From the NCBI GenBank assembly GCA_011772205.1, contig WVZY01000020.1:30421-94420 (forward strand): a stretch of 64,000 bases of DNA, read 5' to 3'. Of the stretch, positions 8,465 through 17,667 are shown in pieces. Origin of the DNA: Candidatus Latescibacterota bacterium (GTDB lineage: Bacteria > Krumholzibacteriota > Krumholzibacteriia > WVZY01). Each line of letters begins with the position of its first letter. Positions within the stretch are counted from its first letter, which is position 1. Under the pieces are notes generated by a model. That model was not told the origin of the DNA, ran no database searches, and worked only from the letters and a program-made list of their open reading frames with translations. A program made the position numbers and the translations under genes.

Positions 8465-9337
8465 TCAATGCGGACGTTGTCCGATGACGACCCGGTCCCT
8501 CCCACCGTAGTCCCAGTGCGACTCAATCTCGACAAAACCCGCTCCCTCGAGAAGCGTTTCGACCGTTTCGCGTTGCGGCGGGCCGATTTCGAATGCCGCA
8601 TAGCCACCGGGGCCGATCCTGCCCGGGAGCAGCGGGATAATCATCCGGTATAAATCCGTGCCGTCGGCTCCACCATCCAGAGCCCCCACCGGCTCATGGT
8701 TCCGAATCTCGGGGGCGAGCTGGGAAATGTCACCTGTTGGTACATAAGGAGGATTGCAAACGACCACATGAAATGCTTCGCTCCCGGAGCCGAGAAACTC
8801 CCGAGCGTCCGCGCGAAGGATTCGGACGCAATGCGAAACGTTGTTCAACGAAGCGTTTTCGATGGCAAGCTGGACGGCTGCTTCACTGGAATCGACGCCG
8901 ATTACTTCCGTGTCTCTGAGCCTCGCAGCGAGCGATACAGCTATCGCTCCTGTACCGCAGCATAGGTCCAGAATCCGAAGGTGCGCTGCATGGCCGATGA
9001 TTTTCTTTTCGATCTTCTCCACCAGGACCTCGGTGTCGGGACGTGGAATGAAAACGCCCGCTCGGACTTTGAATGGAAGCGCCATGAAAGCGGTATCTCC
9101 GGTGATGTACTGCAGAGGTTCCCGGCTTGCTCTTCGTTTGAGATAGTTCTGATAGCGCTCAACTTCTCCGACGTCGGGTATCCGCTGCGAATCGACGTAG
9201 AGCTCGAGTGTGCTGCAACCGAGCGCGGAGGCCAGCATCCACTCGGCGTTTTTCCGCGCATTGGGCACACCGTTCTTTTCCAAGTGCGCCCACCCCTCTC
9301 GTATGAGTTCGCGAATATTCAACCGCGTGGGCAGCAT
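8465..9337 (-). CDS. prmC: Release factor glutamine methyltransferase
   Basis: PrmC methylates the Gln of the GGQ motif of release factors 1 and 2, which raises their activity. The protein shows the SAM-binding motif DLCCGTGAIAVSLA, the acidic VIGVDSS loop and the catalytic VCNPPYVP. The N-terminal substrate-recognition domain ends in REPLQYITGD. I chose the ATG at 9337 (MLPTRLNIRELI, 290 residues) because it matches the family N-terminus and leaves 19 bases after prfA; the frame could extend to 9397, overlapping prfA. The prfA-prmC pairing is a classic one. Confidence 0.92.
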   Translation of the reverse strand: MLPTRLNIRELIREGWAHLEKNGVPNARKNAEWMLASALGCSTLELYVDSQRIPDVGEVERYQNYLKRRASREPLQYITGDTAFMALPFKVRAGVFIPRPDTEVLVEKIEKKIIGHAAHLRILDLCCGTGAIAVSLAARLRDTEVIGVDSSEAAVQLAIENASLNNVSHCVRILRADAREFLGSGSEAFHVVVCNPPYVPTGDISQLAPEIRNHEPVGALDGGADGTDLYRMIIPLLPGRIGPGGYAAFEIGPPQRETVETLLEGAGFVEIESHWDYGGRDRVVIGQRPH

Positions 9338-9356
9338 TGCATGGATTGAGCAAATG

Positions 9357-10415
9357 TTATTGGACCTTCGAAATAGTATCCGCCTCGGCAAGGGCATCGA
9401 TCAGCGGATCCAGTTCCCCGCTGAGGATTTCATTCAAGCGGTGCAGGGTGAGGGTTATACGATGATCCGTTATGCGCTGCTGAGGGAAATTGTACGTTCG
9501 GATTTTCGCACTCCGGTCTCCAGATCCTATTTGGGTTTTGCGCTCCTTCGCGACTTTCTCCTCCTGCTCTCTTCTCGCTTTGTCGAGAAGCCGCGCCCTC
9601 AGGACCCTCATCGCTTTTTCCCTGTTTTTGTGTTGGGACTTTTCATCCTGGCACGTGACCACAAGACCGCTTGGAACATGCGTGATCCGCACAGCGCTGT
9701 CCGTTGTATTCACGCTCTGTCCCCCCGGACCGCTCGATCGGAAAACATCCAGGCGAATGTCTTTGGGATCGATCTGGACGTCCACCTCCTCCGCCTCCGG
9801 AAGCACGGCCACCGACACGGCGGATGTGTGGATCCTCCCGCTGGATTCGGTGACAGGTACCCTCTGCACCCTGTGAACGCCGCTTTCATACTTCAGCTTC
9901 CCGTAGGCATTGGAGCCACGGACCAGAAAAATTACCTCTTTGACCCCGCCGAGCCCCGTCTGATTGGTGCTGAGAAGTTCCACTTTCCATCCCTTCGCTT
10001 CCGCGTATCGCGTATACATGCGGAGCAGATCGGAAGCGAAAAGAGTGGCTTCCTCTCCTCCAGTTCCAGCGCGGATCTCGATAATGGTGTTCTTCGAATC
10101 GTTCGGGTCCTTGGGGACCAGGAGACTCTGGATGGTTTCTTCGAGCTTTTCCCTTTCGACCTCCAGCTCCTCGATCTCGCTCCTGGCCATATCGACGAGT
10201 TCGTCGTCCCCTCCCGAAGCCACAATCGCCTTGTCATCCTCCAAGGCCCCTTCGACGTCCTCGAGCTTCCGAATCGCCGAAGCCGCTTCCTCTAACTCGG
10301 CCCTTGCCTTGGCGATCTCTTTATAGCGATTGGGATCTCCCAGAACGTCCTCATCGGTCAGTTTCTTCGTAAGGTCGTCAAATTTCAACAATATCAGCTT
10401 ATATTTTGCTTCCAT
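9357..10415 (-). CDS. prfA: Peptide chain release factor 1
   Basis: RF1 ends translation at UAA and UAG. The GGQ motif stands in [17 protein letters not shown]. The codon-recognition tripeptide region reads [14 protein letters not shown], so the family's usual PAT is PVT here. C-terminal [11 protein letters not shown] and [15 protein letters not shown] also match. The ATG at 10415 gives 352 residues, with GAGAGG 11 bases upstream; a GTG four codons earlier (10427) is an alternative. It sits between the DUF1385 gene and prmC. Confidence 0.95.
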   Translation of the reverse strand: MEAKYKLILLKFDDLTKKLTDEDVLGDPNRYKEIAKARAELEEAASAIRKLEDVEGALEDDKAIVASGGDDELVDMARSEIEELEVEREKLEETIQSLLVPKDPNDSKNTIIEIRAGTGGEEATLFASDLLRMYTRYAEAKGWKVELLSTNQTGLGGVKEVIFLVRGSNAYGKLKYESGVHRVQRVPVTESSGRIHTSAVSVAVLPEAEEVDVQIDPKDIRLDVFRSSGPGGQSVNTTDSAVRITHVPSGLVVTCQDEKSQHKNREKAMRVLRARLLDKARREQEEKVAKERKTQIGSGDRSAKIRTYNFPQQRITDHRITLTLHRLNEILSGELDPLIDALAEADTISKVQ

Positions 10416-10453
10416 ATCGAGTGGCACCTCTCAGCGCTTTTGAGGGAAAATGA

Positions 10454-11362
10454 TTAAGTAGAGGGAAGCTCGAGCTTGACGGATTTGTAATCAAGGCATG
10501 CATCCAAAGCGGCAATCGCAACTTCCAGCATGTCTTCGGAAGGCTCTTGTGTGGTGATTTTTTGAAGTGCAAGCCCGGGCCAAACAGCGGGTTTTACTAT
10601 TCTACTGAAGCTCTCCTTGGATGACAGCTTGACGAACTCGAAGGAGATACCGCCGATCAAAGGGATCATGGCGAAACGCAGGAGCCGGTCTGACCAGGAA
10701 TCCGGACGCCCTAGGAAAATAAAAACGATGATGCTCACTAACATCACAACGATGAGAAAACTAGTCCCGCAACGCGGATGGAGGGTCGAAAACTCCTTTG
10801 CAGTCTCCGTCGTCAGATCTTTGCCCGCCTCGAAGGCGAATATCGTTTTATGCTCGGCGCCGTGATACTGGAATATCCGTCTCATCTCTTTCCAGCGTGA
10901 AACGAGATAAATATACAAAAGAAAAATTGCCAGGCGAAACGCACCGTCGAGGAGGTTGAACGCCAGGCCACCCTTTACCGGAGTGAGCTCGGTCAGAACA
11001 AGCGGCAGGTAGAAGAAGAGAGAAATCCCCAGCCCAAGGGCGAGAACAATAGACCCGAAAATCGCCAGCGTGGATCCACCGGATTTTTTACTGCGGTCCT
11101 TTTCTTCCTCTTCTACCGCCTGAGAGGCCGAAAACGATAACGACCGGATGCCGACAAACAAAGTCTCGATGAGGTTGATCGCCCCTCTGATAATCGGGAT
11201 GTTGAGAAACTTGAACCTGTGTGTAAGACCTACATAGGGAGTTTTCTGGATGACGATCCTTCCTTGAGGCGTACGAACGGCCGTTGCGTAATACGTGGGA
11301 GAACGCATCATCACTCCCTCGATCACCGCCTGGCCTCCTATATTCACTTTGCTCCTGGACAT
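10454..11362 (-). CDS. DUF1385 family membrane protein (YqhQ-like)
   Basis: The protein belongs to the DUF1385/YqhQ family of unknown function. It begins MSRSKVNIGGQAVIEGVMMRS, the family signature. Hydrophobic segments include TLAIFGSIVLALGLGISLFFY, a pair around LAIFLLYIYLV, FLIVVMLVSIIVFIFLG and AMIPLIGGISFEFV. Between them is the conserved YHGAEHKTIFAFE, whose His and Glu residues suggest metal binding (inference). The ATG at 11362 is chosen over 11401 because the family starts here. In many genomes the gene is next to rpmE and prfA, exactly as in this window. Confidence 0.85.
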   Translation of the reverse strand: MSRSKVNIGGQAVIEGVMMRSPTYYATAVRTPQGRIVIQKTPYVGLTHRFKFLNIPIIRGAINLIETLFVGIRSLSFSASQAVEEEEKDRSKKSGGSTLAIFGSIVLALGLGISLFFYLPLVLTELTPVKGGLAFNLLDGAFRLAIFLLYIYLVSRWKEMRRIFQYHGAEHKTIFAFEAGKDLTTETAKEFSTLHPRCGTSFLIVVMLVSIIVFIFLGRPDSWSDRLLRFAMIPLIGGISFEFVKLSSKESFSRIVKPAVWPGLALQKITTQEPSEDMLEVAIAALDACLDYKSVKLELPST

Positions 11363-11443
11363 GAATATATCCCGCTCGAAACGCAGTCGGCCGACCGCCA
11401 CATTGCCGGCCGGCCTACCGCAAATTCTTAGCTTGATAAGAAC

Positions 11444-11662
11444 CTATTTCTCTGGATCAGAGTCCTGGTAGTTATACTTTTTCCGGAAACGCTCGACACG
11501 CCCGGTGGAATCGACGAGCTTCTGCTTTCCGGTGAAAAACGGGTGGCAGTTGGAACAAATTTCGACGTGAATATTTTCGACGGTAGAACGCGTCTCGATC
11601 ATGTTGCCGCAGTGGCAAATGATTTTCGTCAGTTTGTACTCGGGATGAATTCCCTTCTTCAT
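11444..11662 (-). CDS. rpmE: 50S ribosomal protein L31
   Basis: L31 of the zinc-binding type, about 72 residues from the ATG at 11662 ([19 protein letters not shown]). Four cysteines are present (CHC near residues 16-18 and CSNC near 37-40), so it should hold a zinc ion. C-terminal [20 protein letters not shown] is characteristic. The start has a strong GGAGAT seven bases upstream, which decides against the longer frame beginning at 11710. It has its own promoter at 11752-11780. A small hairpin, CCCTC-GGAAA-GAGGG, stands just before the ribosome-binding site and could be a control element (inference). Confidence 0.95.
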   Translation of the reverse strand: MKKGIHPEYKLTKIICHCGNMIETRSTVENIHVEICSNCHPFFTGKQKLVDSTGRVERFRKKYNYQDSDPEK

Positions 11663-11751
11663 TCCATATCTCCTCTCTTGAACGCCCTCTTTCCGAGGGA
11701 ACACCCGCAACGGCTACTCACAGGCCGACCGGGTTTCTCAGCTTGAACTTA

Positions 11752-11780
11752 AATATAACAGCAGTCCCGAGTTGAAGCAA
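11752..11780 (-). promoter_or_regulatory. Sigma-70 promoter of rpmE and the downstream operon
   Basis: Minus strand: TTGCTT (11780-11775), 17 bases, then TATATT (11757-11752) preceded by TGT, an extended -10. A leader of about 80 bases precedes rpmE. Confidence 0.7.
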
Positions 11781-11792
11781 CTGTGTTCTTGT

Positions 11793-11808
11793 TCGAAATA
11801 TATTTCGA
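11793..11808. promoter_or_regulatory. 16-bp perfect palindrome upstream of the rpmE promoter
   Basis: TCGAAATATATTTCGA is its own reverse complement. It begins 12 bases upstream of the rpmE -35 and lies in the gap after rho. Its position is suitable for a regulator of a zinc-containing L31 gene, but it does not match a consensus I can name. Confidence 0.4.
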
Positions 11809-11824
11809 TCATAAGATGAGCCGG

Positions 11825-13072
11825 CTAGGCGTTCATGGATTTGAGGAATTGGGCATTCGTCTTCGTTTTTCCGAGCTTCTCCAGGAGAAATTCCATGGCT
11901 TCAACGAGTGGTTTTTCGTTCAGGAACTTCCTCAAAATCCATATTTTATCCAGTGTTTTCTTCTCTATCAGGAGCTCCTCTTTCCGGGTACCCGATTTAA
12001 ATATGTCGATCGAAGGGAATATTCGCTTTTCGGTCAGCCTCCGGTCAAGAACGAGCTCCATGTTGCCCGTCCCTTTAAACTCTTCGAAGATCACCTCATC
12101 CATCCGGCTCCCCGTTTCAATAAGGGCTGTGGCGATGATTGTGAGACTTCCGTTCCCCTCGATATTTCTCGCTGCTCCGAAAAAGCGTTTCGGCCGTTGG
12201 AGGGCGTTCGAATCGACACCACCGGAAAGGATCTTTCCGCTGTGAGGCACGACCGAGTTATGAGCGCGTGCGAGACGCGTGATGCTGTCGAGCAGAATCA
12301 CCACATCCTTGCCGTGCTCGACGAGACGCTTCGCCTTCTCGATAACCATGTCGGCCACCTGAACATGTCTTTCCGCCGGTTCGTCGAAAGTCGAACTGAT
12401 TACCTCCCCCTTAACGGAACGCTCCATGTCGGTAACCTCTTCGGGTCGTTCATCGATGAGGAGCACAATGAGCTTGACCTCTTTGTGATTCGTCGTGATC
12501 GCGTTGGCGATTTTCTGGAGCAGGATCGTCTTGCCCGTTCTCGGCTGCGCCACAATCAATCCTCTTTGGCCCTTGCCGATAGGTGTGAGGAGATTTATCA
12601 ACCTTGTTGAAAGATCACTCGCTGAGTTTTCGAGATTTAGCATCTCCTCCGGATAGAGCGGCGTCAGGTTGTCATACAGAGGCTTTGCTTTGGAAACATC
12701 GGGATGCTCGAAGTTTACCGCTTCGACCTTCAGGAGGGCGAAGTACCGCTCGGAGTCCTTTGGGGACCGGATCTGGCCGGAAATGGTGTCCCCCGTCCGC
12801 AGATCGAATTTCTTGATCTGGGATGGAGAGACGTAAATGTCGTCCGGCCCGGGCAAATAGTTATAATCCGGGGATCTCAAGAAACCATACCCCTCAGGCA
12901 GCACCTGGAGTACGCCCTCGGCGAAGATCAAACCGTTCTGCTCGGTTTGAGCTTCGAGGATTTTGAAGATCAACTCCTGTTTGCGCATGCTGCTGGTACC
13001 TTCGATTTTGAGGGAGTTGGCAACGTTCAACAACTCCATGATCGTTTTATTCTTTAGCTCTGCTATGTCCAT
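11825..13072 (-). CDS. rho: Transcription termination factor Rho
   Basis: Rho is a hexameric RNA helicase that ends transcription. The N-terminal [21 protein letters not shown] is the Rho-N domain, followed by the RNA-binding cold-shock-like fold ([20 protein letters not shown]). The ATPase core carries [12 protein letters not shown] (P-loop) and [16 protein letters not shown]. Length is 415 residues from the ATG at 13072, where AGGAG lies seven bases upstream. The frame stays open to 13201, but that part has no Rho character. A promoter at 13310-13339 gives a leader of about 230 bases; rho genes often have long leaders used for autoregulation. Confidence 0.97.
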   Translation of the reverse strand: MDIAELKNKTIMELLNVANSLKIEGTSSMRKQELIFKILEAQTEQNGLIFAEGVLQVLPEGYGFLRSPDYNYLPGPDDIYVSPSQIKKFDLRTGDTISGQIRSPKDSERYFALLKVEAVNFEHPDVSKAKPLYDNLTPLYPEEMLNLENSASDLSTRLINLLTPIGKGQRGLIVAQPRTGKTILLQKIANAITTNHKEVKLIVLLIDERPEEVTDMERSVKGEVISSTFDEPAERHVQVADMVIEKAKRLVEHGKDVVILLDSITRLARAHNSVVPHSGKILSGGVDSNALQRPKRFFGAARNIEGNGSLTIIATALIETGSRMDEVIFEEFKGTGNMELVLDRRLTEKRIFPSIDIFKSGTRKEELLIEKKTLDKIWILRKFLNEKPLVEAMEFLLEKLGKTKTNAQFLKSMNA

Positions 13073-13309
13073 GTACGCACTCCTGAAAGTCATCGGATTG
13101 TGTGGCACCTCCGGATGTCGATTCCGGTCTGGAAGTAAGGGGCATCGGAGCAGAGTGAGAGCGGCTGCTCGAACCGCCTCACTCCCCCTCCAGCACACCA
13201 TTACGCCAGAAGAAGGAAAGCCATAATTAATGAAGGCTTAGAGGGTTGTGACAAGGGGGGCAAAGAATATCGGGCTTGTTCCAGTGCCACCCCTGATGAT
13301 TCGCGAGCT

Positions 13310-13339
13310 ACTATAGCCGCTAACCGGCTTCAGATGCAA
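13310..13339 (-). promoter_or_regulatory. Sigma-70 promoter of rho
   Basis: Minus strand: TTGCAT (13339-13334), 18 bases, then TATAGT (13315-13310). Confidence 0.6.
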
Positions 13340-13450
13340 ACAACGATAAAAAGAGCAATTTTCATTCCAGAACCGGCTTCCGAGCCTATTCTTGCTCAAT
13401 ATGAAAGCTGACGAATTATGTTTTGAAGAACAACCGCCTCTTCCCGGATT

Positions 13451-14542
13451 CTACTGTCCCTGTTCTTTCTTTGCCATTATTTCTGCATATTTCTCGGCGC
13501 ATTGTCTGGCCTTTTCCTTGTCGCCAATTTTGCTATAGCTCATTGAAAGAAGCCGCCAGCCGCGTTCATCATCGGGCCAGATGTTGATGTACTTCTCGCC
13601 CCATGCAATCCCGCTGGACCAATCTTCTTTAGCCATATAGGCGATGATCAGGTTCATCATCGTTTGGGCATCTTCCGTTTCGAGTTCCAATGCTTTTTCA
13701 TAATAGTAAATAGCGCGATTGAGTGCCTCGGGATCTTCCTCTCTCATGAAGTAATTGACTCGACCCAGATCGTAATAGAGCTTGAAGTCCTCGGCACCAA
13801 TTTTAATGCGGGCATCCGCAGCCATCTTGAGAAACATGTTGGCGGCTTTCCAGTCTTGATTGTTGAACCGCTGGACACCCAAGCGTTCGATCACATCGTA
13901 ATTCGCTGGATCTTCCTCGACCAACCGATTAAACCGCGAGACCGCTTCCTCGACACGACCAACTTCGGCAAGCTCCCTGCCTACAAGCCCCAGAGCGTCT
14001 ATATAATGGCTCTGATCTGGAGTGCTCTTTTCGAGACACTGTTCGAGAGCTTCGATCGATCTCTCATGATAAGTGGAATCCTCTGCGGCAAGTCTCGAAT
14101 AAGCGACACCGAGGTTATAGTAAGCGACGGACTGGCGCGGATCAGCCTGGGTAGCCGCTATGAATTCCTCAGCGGCGGCGTTATACTCCTTGTCCTGGAA
14201 TGCAGCCTGGCCGGAGTTGTAATGCTTCGAATAATTGTGCTTGATGTTGTTCTCTGCAAGCTCTTTTCTCTTATCGCTCGGATCGAGTTCCACTGATTTC
14301 TGGAAATTCTCATACGCTAACGCGACGCTGTCCAGGTTGCTGTAGGAGATGCCGAGCTGGAAATAAGCTTCTGCATCTCTCGGATTCTCTTGGAGCGCCT
14401 GCTTCGCGTATCCGATCGCAAGATCGTAGTTCCCCTCCTGGTTTCTCAGAATGGCACTCGTGGTCGCTACCGACTTGCATCCACTGACAACGACGATCGC
14501 CAGTAACATCAGCCAAGCTATATGCGCTAGACGAATCTTCAT
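13451..14542 (-). CDS. TPR-repeat lipoprotein
   Basis: A 363-residue lipoprotein: the signal peptide ends in the lipobox VVSGC, with the lipidated Cys near residue 22. The rest is made of tetratricopeptide repeats, with clear units such as AEAYFQLGISYSNLDSVALA, SVAYYNLGVAYSRL and GWRLLSMSYSKIGDKEKARQ. It is likely anchored in the periplasmic face of a membrane and acts as a scaffold for a protein complex; the partner is unknown. The ATG has a GGGAGG close upstream. It has its own promoters just after priA, so it is probably a separate transcription unit. Confidence 0.85.
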   Translation of the reverse strand: MKIRLAHIAWLMLLAIVVVSGCKSVATTSAILRNQEGNYDLAIGYAKQALQENPRDAEAYFQLGISYSNLDSVALAYENFQKSVELDPSDKRKELAENNIKHNYSKHYNSGQAAFQDKEYNAAAEEFIAATQADPRQSVAYYNLGVAYSRLAAEDSTYHERSIEALEQCLEKSTPDQSHYIDALGLVGRELAEVGRVEEAVSRFNRLVEEDPANYDVIERLGVQRFNNQDWKAANMFLKMAADARIKIGAEDFKLYYDLGRVNYFMREEDPEALNRAIYYYEKALELETEDAQTMMNLIIAYMAKEDWSSGIAWGEKYINIWPDDERGWRLLSMSYSKIGDKEKARQCAEKYAEIMAKKEQGQ

Positions 14543-14920
14543 TCACATCCCTCCCATTAAGATAATAGAAGCGCTTCCAACCTGGGTTTCCAGTCTAAGG
14601 ATTCCACCGCAAACTTGCAAGCAATGCTAACACCCGCCCACCAAAACGGGCAACCACCATCGCTGGCCCGGTTGATTACAAGTAGCCGTGATCCTATTCA
14701 AGTTAGAGGCGGGTATCGTGTATAGATGGTTTACCAAATGTCGCTTACGCGGGCAACTGAATACTCAATAATTCGGGGGTGTGTCCTGATTAAATACTAA
14801 TGCTTTTCCCCTGAGTGTCAAGGCATTTTAGCCGGGTGCCCGAATCCTTGTCAATCGATTTCGCCTTTTAGATTTGGACCTAGGGCGTCGCGGGTGGGGT
14901 ATCCTCGGTCGCTGCTGGAT
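14543..14920 (-). promoter_or_regulatory. Long leader and tandem promoters of the TPR lipoprotein gene
   Basis: The stretch between priA and the lipoprotein gene has no ORF of note. On the minus strand TTGACA (14854-14849), 18 bases, TAAAAT (14830-14825) form a strong promoter. A second TTGACA (14822-14817) is followed after 18 bases by AGTATT (14798-14793). A third possible pair, TTGCAA-17-TAGACT, lies closer to the gene. From the first two sites the leader would be about 245-275 bases, long enough to hold RNA structure. Confidence 0.6.
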
Positions 14921-17158
14921 TTAGTAAAAGGATTCCGGGTCGATGTCCCACCGTAGTTCCACCGACCGACCGCCTTCTTCCCGTGCTGTGATTCTCTCGA
15001 AGGCCGTCAGCGCTGCCTGCTTGTTTTCGCTCGAAAACCGGCCTTTGATCAGGACCTGCTCCCGATAGCGGTTCTTGACGCGTGCGATGACCGGAGGGGA
15101 GGGACCGAGAATATCGGCTTTTCCTCGAGGAAACACTTCCCTGATGTCTCTTGTCCATTTCGATACTACACGCTTGAGCGCTCTCTGATTGGCCGAGCTG
15201 AGGGAGGCAAGGATAATCCGGCTGAATGGTGGATATTTCAAGAGCTTTCGCACCTTCAGCTCCTCTCTCATGAAACCTGCATAATCGTGAGCTTGGAGGA
15301 ACTTGAACACGTGATGTTCCGGCATAAACGTTTGCACGATTACATTCCCTCCGCGCCCCTCTCGCCCCGCCCGCCCAGACACTTGGGCTAGAATCTGGAA
15401 TGTTTTCTCGGCCGAGCGAAAGTCGGGGAAGTTCAGGCCCTCTTCGGCATGGAGAACCCCCACCAGACTCACACCAGGAAAATGATGGCCTTTCGTTACC
15501 ATTTGTGTGCCGATGAGCACGGGATACCTCCCCGTGCTAAAAGCCTCGAGTATTTTCCGGTGGCCCCGTTTTCCTCCCGTTGTGTCCGCATCCATTCGGA
15601 GGATCCCGACTCCGGGGAATAGGCCTTGTAATTCAAGCTCCACCCGCTGCGTCCCCACCCCGGAGAAAAACAACCGCCTTTCCCCACAGACCCGGCAACG
15701 GGAGGGCGCCGCTTCATCGTAACCGCAAAAATGGCATAACAGCCTGCGGCCGATACGGTGATAGGTAAGGGATATATCGCAGTTCCTGCAGCGGGCAACC
15801 CACCCGCAGGCGCCGCACTGGACGAATCTCGCGTGGCCCCGTTTGTTGAGAAAAATAATGCTCTGCTGTCCTGCGCTGATGCTGGCTTCCAACCGTTCGA
15901 TGAGGACTTTCGAGAAAAAGCCGCTCCTTGCAGGTTCCTCTCTCATATCGATCAAATGGATCCGGGGCATTTCCGTTCCGCCGACGCGCTCGGGGAGGAC
16001 GAGATACTCATATCGACCGGAGTCGGCCTGGTGAAGACTCTCGGCCGAAGGTGTTGCTGAACCGAGCAGGACGGTGAGGTTTTCGTATTTACCCCTCATT
16101 AGCGCCACACTTCTTGCGTGGTAGCGGGGTTTATCTTCCTGCTTGTATGAATCATCCTGCTCTTCGTCCACTATGATCAGCTTCAAATTTTTTACCGGGC
16201 TAAAAATCGCGGAGCGTGGCCCCAATACAAGCCGGCACTTCCCGTCCTCGATTTGCTTCCACATCCGAAGACGTTCGGCACGGTTTAGACGGCTATGGAT
16301 GATTGCGATGCCCTTCCCGAACAACCGCCTGTAACGTGTTGTCGCTTGTGGAAGAAGACCGATCTCGGGTACCAGAACGATGCAGCCCCCATTTTGGGAG
16401 AGCGCGTAGCGTGCGGCGCGGAGATATACTTCGGTTTTCCCACTCCCCGTTACACCGTGCAGAAGAAAGGGTGAAAAACCACCAGCCGCTATGGATTTCT
16501 CAACCGATTCGAGAGCCTTTTTCTGCGATGCATTCAGCCTTTTTACTTCGCGCTCGATCGATTCCAAAGGCGAAATCACCTTCTCGGGCTCGAGCAAGAC
16601 GAAGCCTTTCTCCACCAGATTTTTCAAGACTGTGCGGGGGTACCCCCATTCGCTGACGATCACATCGAGCGGCGCCCCGCCCCCGGCGATGTTGAGCGCT
16701 CTTAACAGAGCGAGCTGCCGGTTCGCTCGCGTGAGCGATCTCTCCGCTTCCTCCAGCGCGCCCCCGGAACGGGTCAGGCGCGCCACGCCCTCAAAGCGGC
16801 TCCTGGCTTTCGACGGTCCCGCTCGGGGCGGGAGTAATGCGTGGGCCGATTCACCGAGCGAGCAGCCGTAATAAGAGGCGATCCATTTCGCCAGTTCGAC
16901 GAGAGACGGATTCAGATAGCCGTCTGCCACGCTTTGGATTGCACGCGTTTTGGGGAAATCACTTTTGTCTGAAACACCAAGGACGAGACCGCTCAATACT
17001 CGTTTGCCAAGAGGGACTTCAACCCGGCTGCCAACGAATACGGAGCCAGCAAACTCTTGCGGCACCTCATAAGTAAAGAGGGTATCCACTGGAATGGGTA
17101 GCGCGACTTTGACGAACGTCGCAGCGCGGGTGGGTGAACGAATGACTCCTGCTTGCAT
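14921..17158 (-). CDS. priA: Primosomal protein N' (replication restart helicase)
   Basis: PriA restarts stalled replication forks by binding the fork and loading the replicative helicase. The N-terminal DNA-binding domain opens KVALPIPVDTLFTYEVP. The helicase core has HGVTGSGKTEVYLRA (Walker A) and VDEEQDDSYKQE (Walker B), with Gln where E. coli has the His of DEEH. Four Cys pairs (CGAC, CRNC, CHFC, CRVC) between about residues 450 and 500 make the zinc site. C-terminal motifs VLIGTQMVTKGHHFPGV and QVSGRAGREGRGG are intact. Length is 745 residues. It is the last gene of the signalling operon, 83 bases after the CheY-like gene. In many bacteria priA follows coaBC; here it does not. Confidence 0.95.
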   Translation of the reverse strand: MQAGVIRSPTRAATFVKVALPIPVDTLFTYEVPQEFAGSVFVGSRVEVPLGKRVLSGLVLGVSDKSDFPKTRAIQSVADGYLNPSLVELAKWIASYYGCSLGESAHALLPPRAGPSKARSRFEGVARLTRSGGALEEAERSLTRANRQLALLRALNIAGGGAPLDVIVSEWGYPRTVLKNLVEKGFVLLEPEKVISPLESIEREVKRLNASQKKALESVEKSIAAGGFSPFLLHGVTGSGKTEVYLRAARYALSQNGGCIVLVPEIGLLPQATTRYRRLFGKGIAIIHSRLNRAERLRMWKQIEDGKCRLVLGPRSAIFSPVKNLKLIIVDEEQDDSYKQEDKPRYHARSVALMRGKYENLTVLLGSATPSAESLHQADSGRYEYLVLPERVGGTEMPRIHLIDMREEPARSGFFSKVLIERLEASISAGQQSIIFLNKRGHARFVQCGACGWVARCRNCDISLTYHRIGRRLLCHFCGYDEAAPSRCRVCGERRLFFSGVGTQRVELELQGLFPGVGILRMDADTTGGKRGHRKILEAFSTGRYPVLIGTQMVTKGHHFPGVSLVGVLHAEEGLNFPDFRSAEKTFQILAQVSGRAGREGRGGNVIVQTFMPEHHVFKFLQAHDYAGFMREELKVRKLLKYPPFSRIILASLSSANQRALKRVVSKWTRDIREVFPRGKADILGPSPPVIARVKNRYREQVLIKGRFSSENKQAALTAFERITAREEGGRSVELRWDIDPESFY

Positions 17159-17241
17159 TTTGAAAGATTATAATCCTCTGACGTCTTACAAGCAAGCGGA
17201 TCGCTCATCGCGGGAAATGATGGTCTTCCGGAACGCATATC

Positions 17242-17619
17242 CTACTTTCTGCACCCGAGTATTTCCTGAATCCTCTCTATCAGCCGATTCGGGCTGAAAG
17301 GCTTCACGACATAATCCACGGCTCCAACTTCGAAACCGAGCCTCTTATCCACGTCCCGGCCTTTCGCTGTTAGAAGGACGACCGGAACGCTCTTCGTTTC
17401 CGGATCACGCTTGAGCCTTCGGCACGTTTCGTACCCATCGAGGACCGGCATCATGATGTCCAGCACGACGAGATCAGGTTTCTCCTGCTTTGCTTTTTCG
17501 ATGGCAAGTTCACCGTTGTTGGCCGTGATCACCTCGAAACCCTCCGCGCTGAGGCTGAACTCTAGGATATGGAGAATGTAGACCTCGTCGTCCACAACAA
17601 GAATTTTCCCCAACGGCAT
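17242..17619 (-). CDS. Single-domain response regulator (CheY-like)
   Basis: A 125-residue receiver domain with no output domain. The acidic pair D10-D11, phosphoacceptor D54 (LVVLDIMMP), T84 and K107 (VVKPFSP) are all present, so it should be phosphorylatable. It closely follows the second hybrid kinase (48 bases) and starts with AAGGAGG eight bases before the ATG. It may relay phosphate from the neighbouring kinases to a protein outside the operon, or work by protein contact (inference). Confidence 0.93.
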   Translation of the reverse strand: MPLGKILVVDDEVYILHILEFSLSAEGFEVITANNGELAIEKAKQEKPDLVVLDIMMPVLDGYETCRRLKRDPETKSVPVVLLTAKGRDVDKRLGFEVGAVDYVVKPFSPNRLIERIQEILGCRK

Positions 17620-17667
17620 ATTGATTTCCTCCTTGAAGGCACAGGGCCGCGACCCTCTTGCATCACG

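Noticed and set aside
9210..10295. 361-codon plus-strand frame opposite prfA and prmC
   Set aside because: It is the antisense of two unmistakable genes, has no ribosome-binding site, and its translation matches no family I recognise.
16150..16180. PriA Walker B reading DEEQ instead of DEEH as a sign of inactivation
   Set aside because: All other helicase motifs and the eight zinc cysteines are intact, and Gln at this place is likely tolerated; not enough to call the gene defective.
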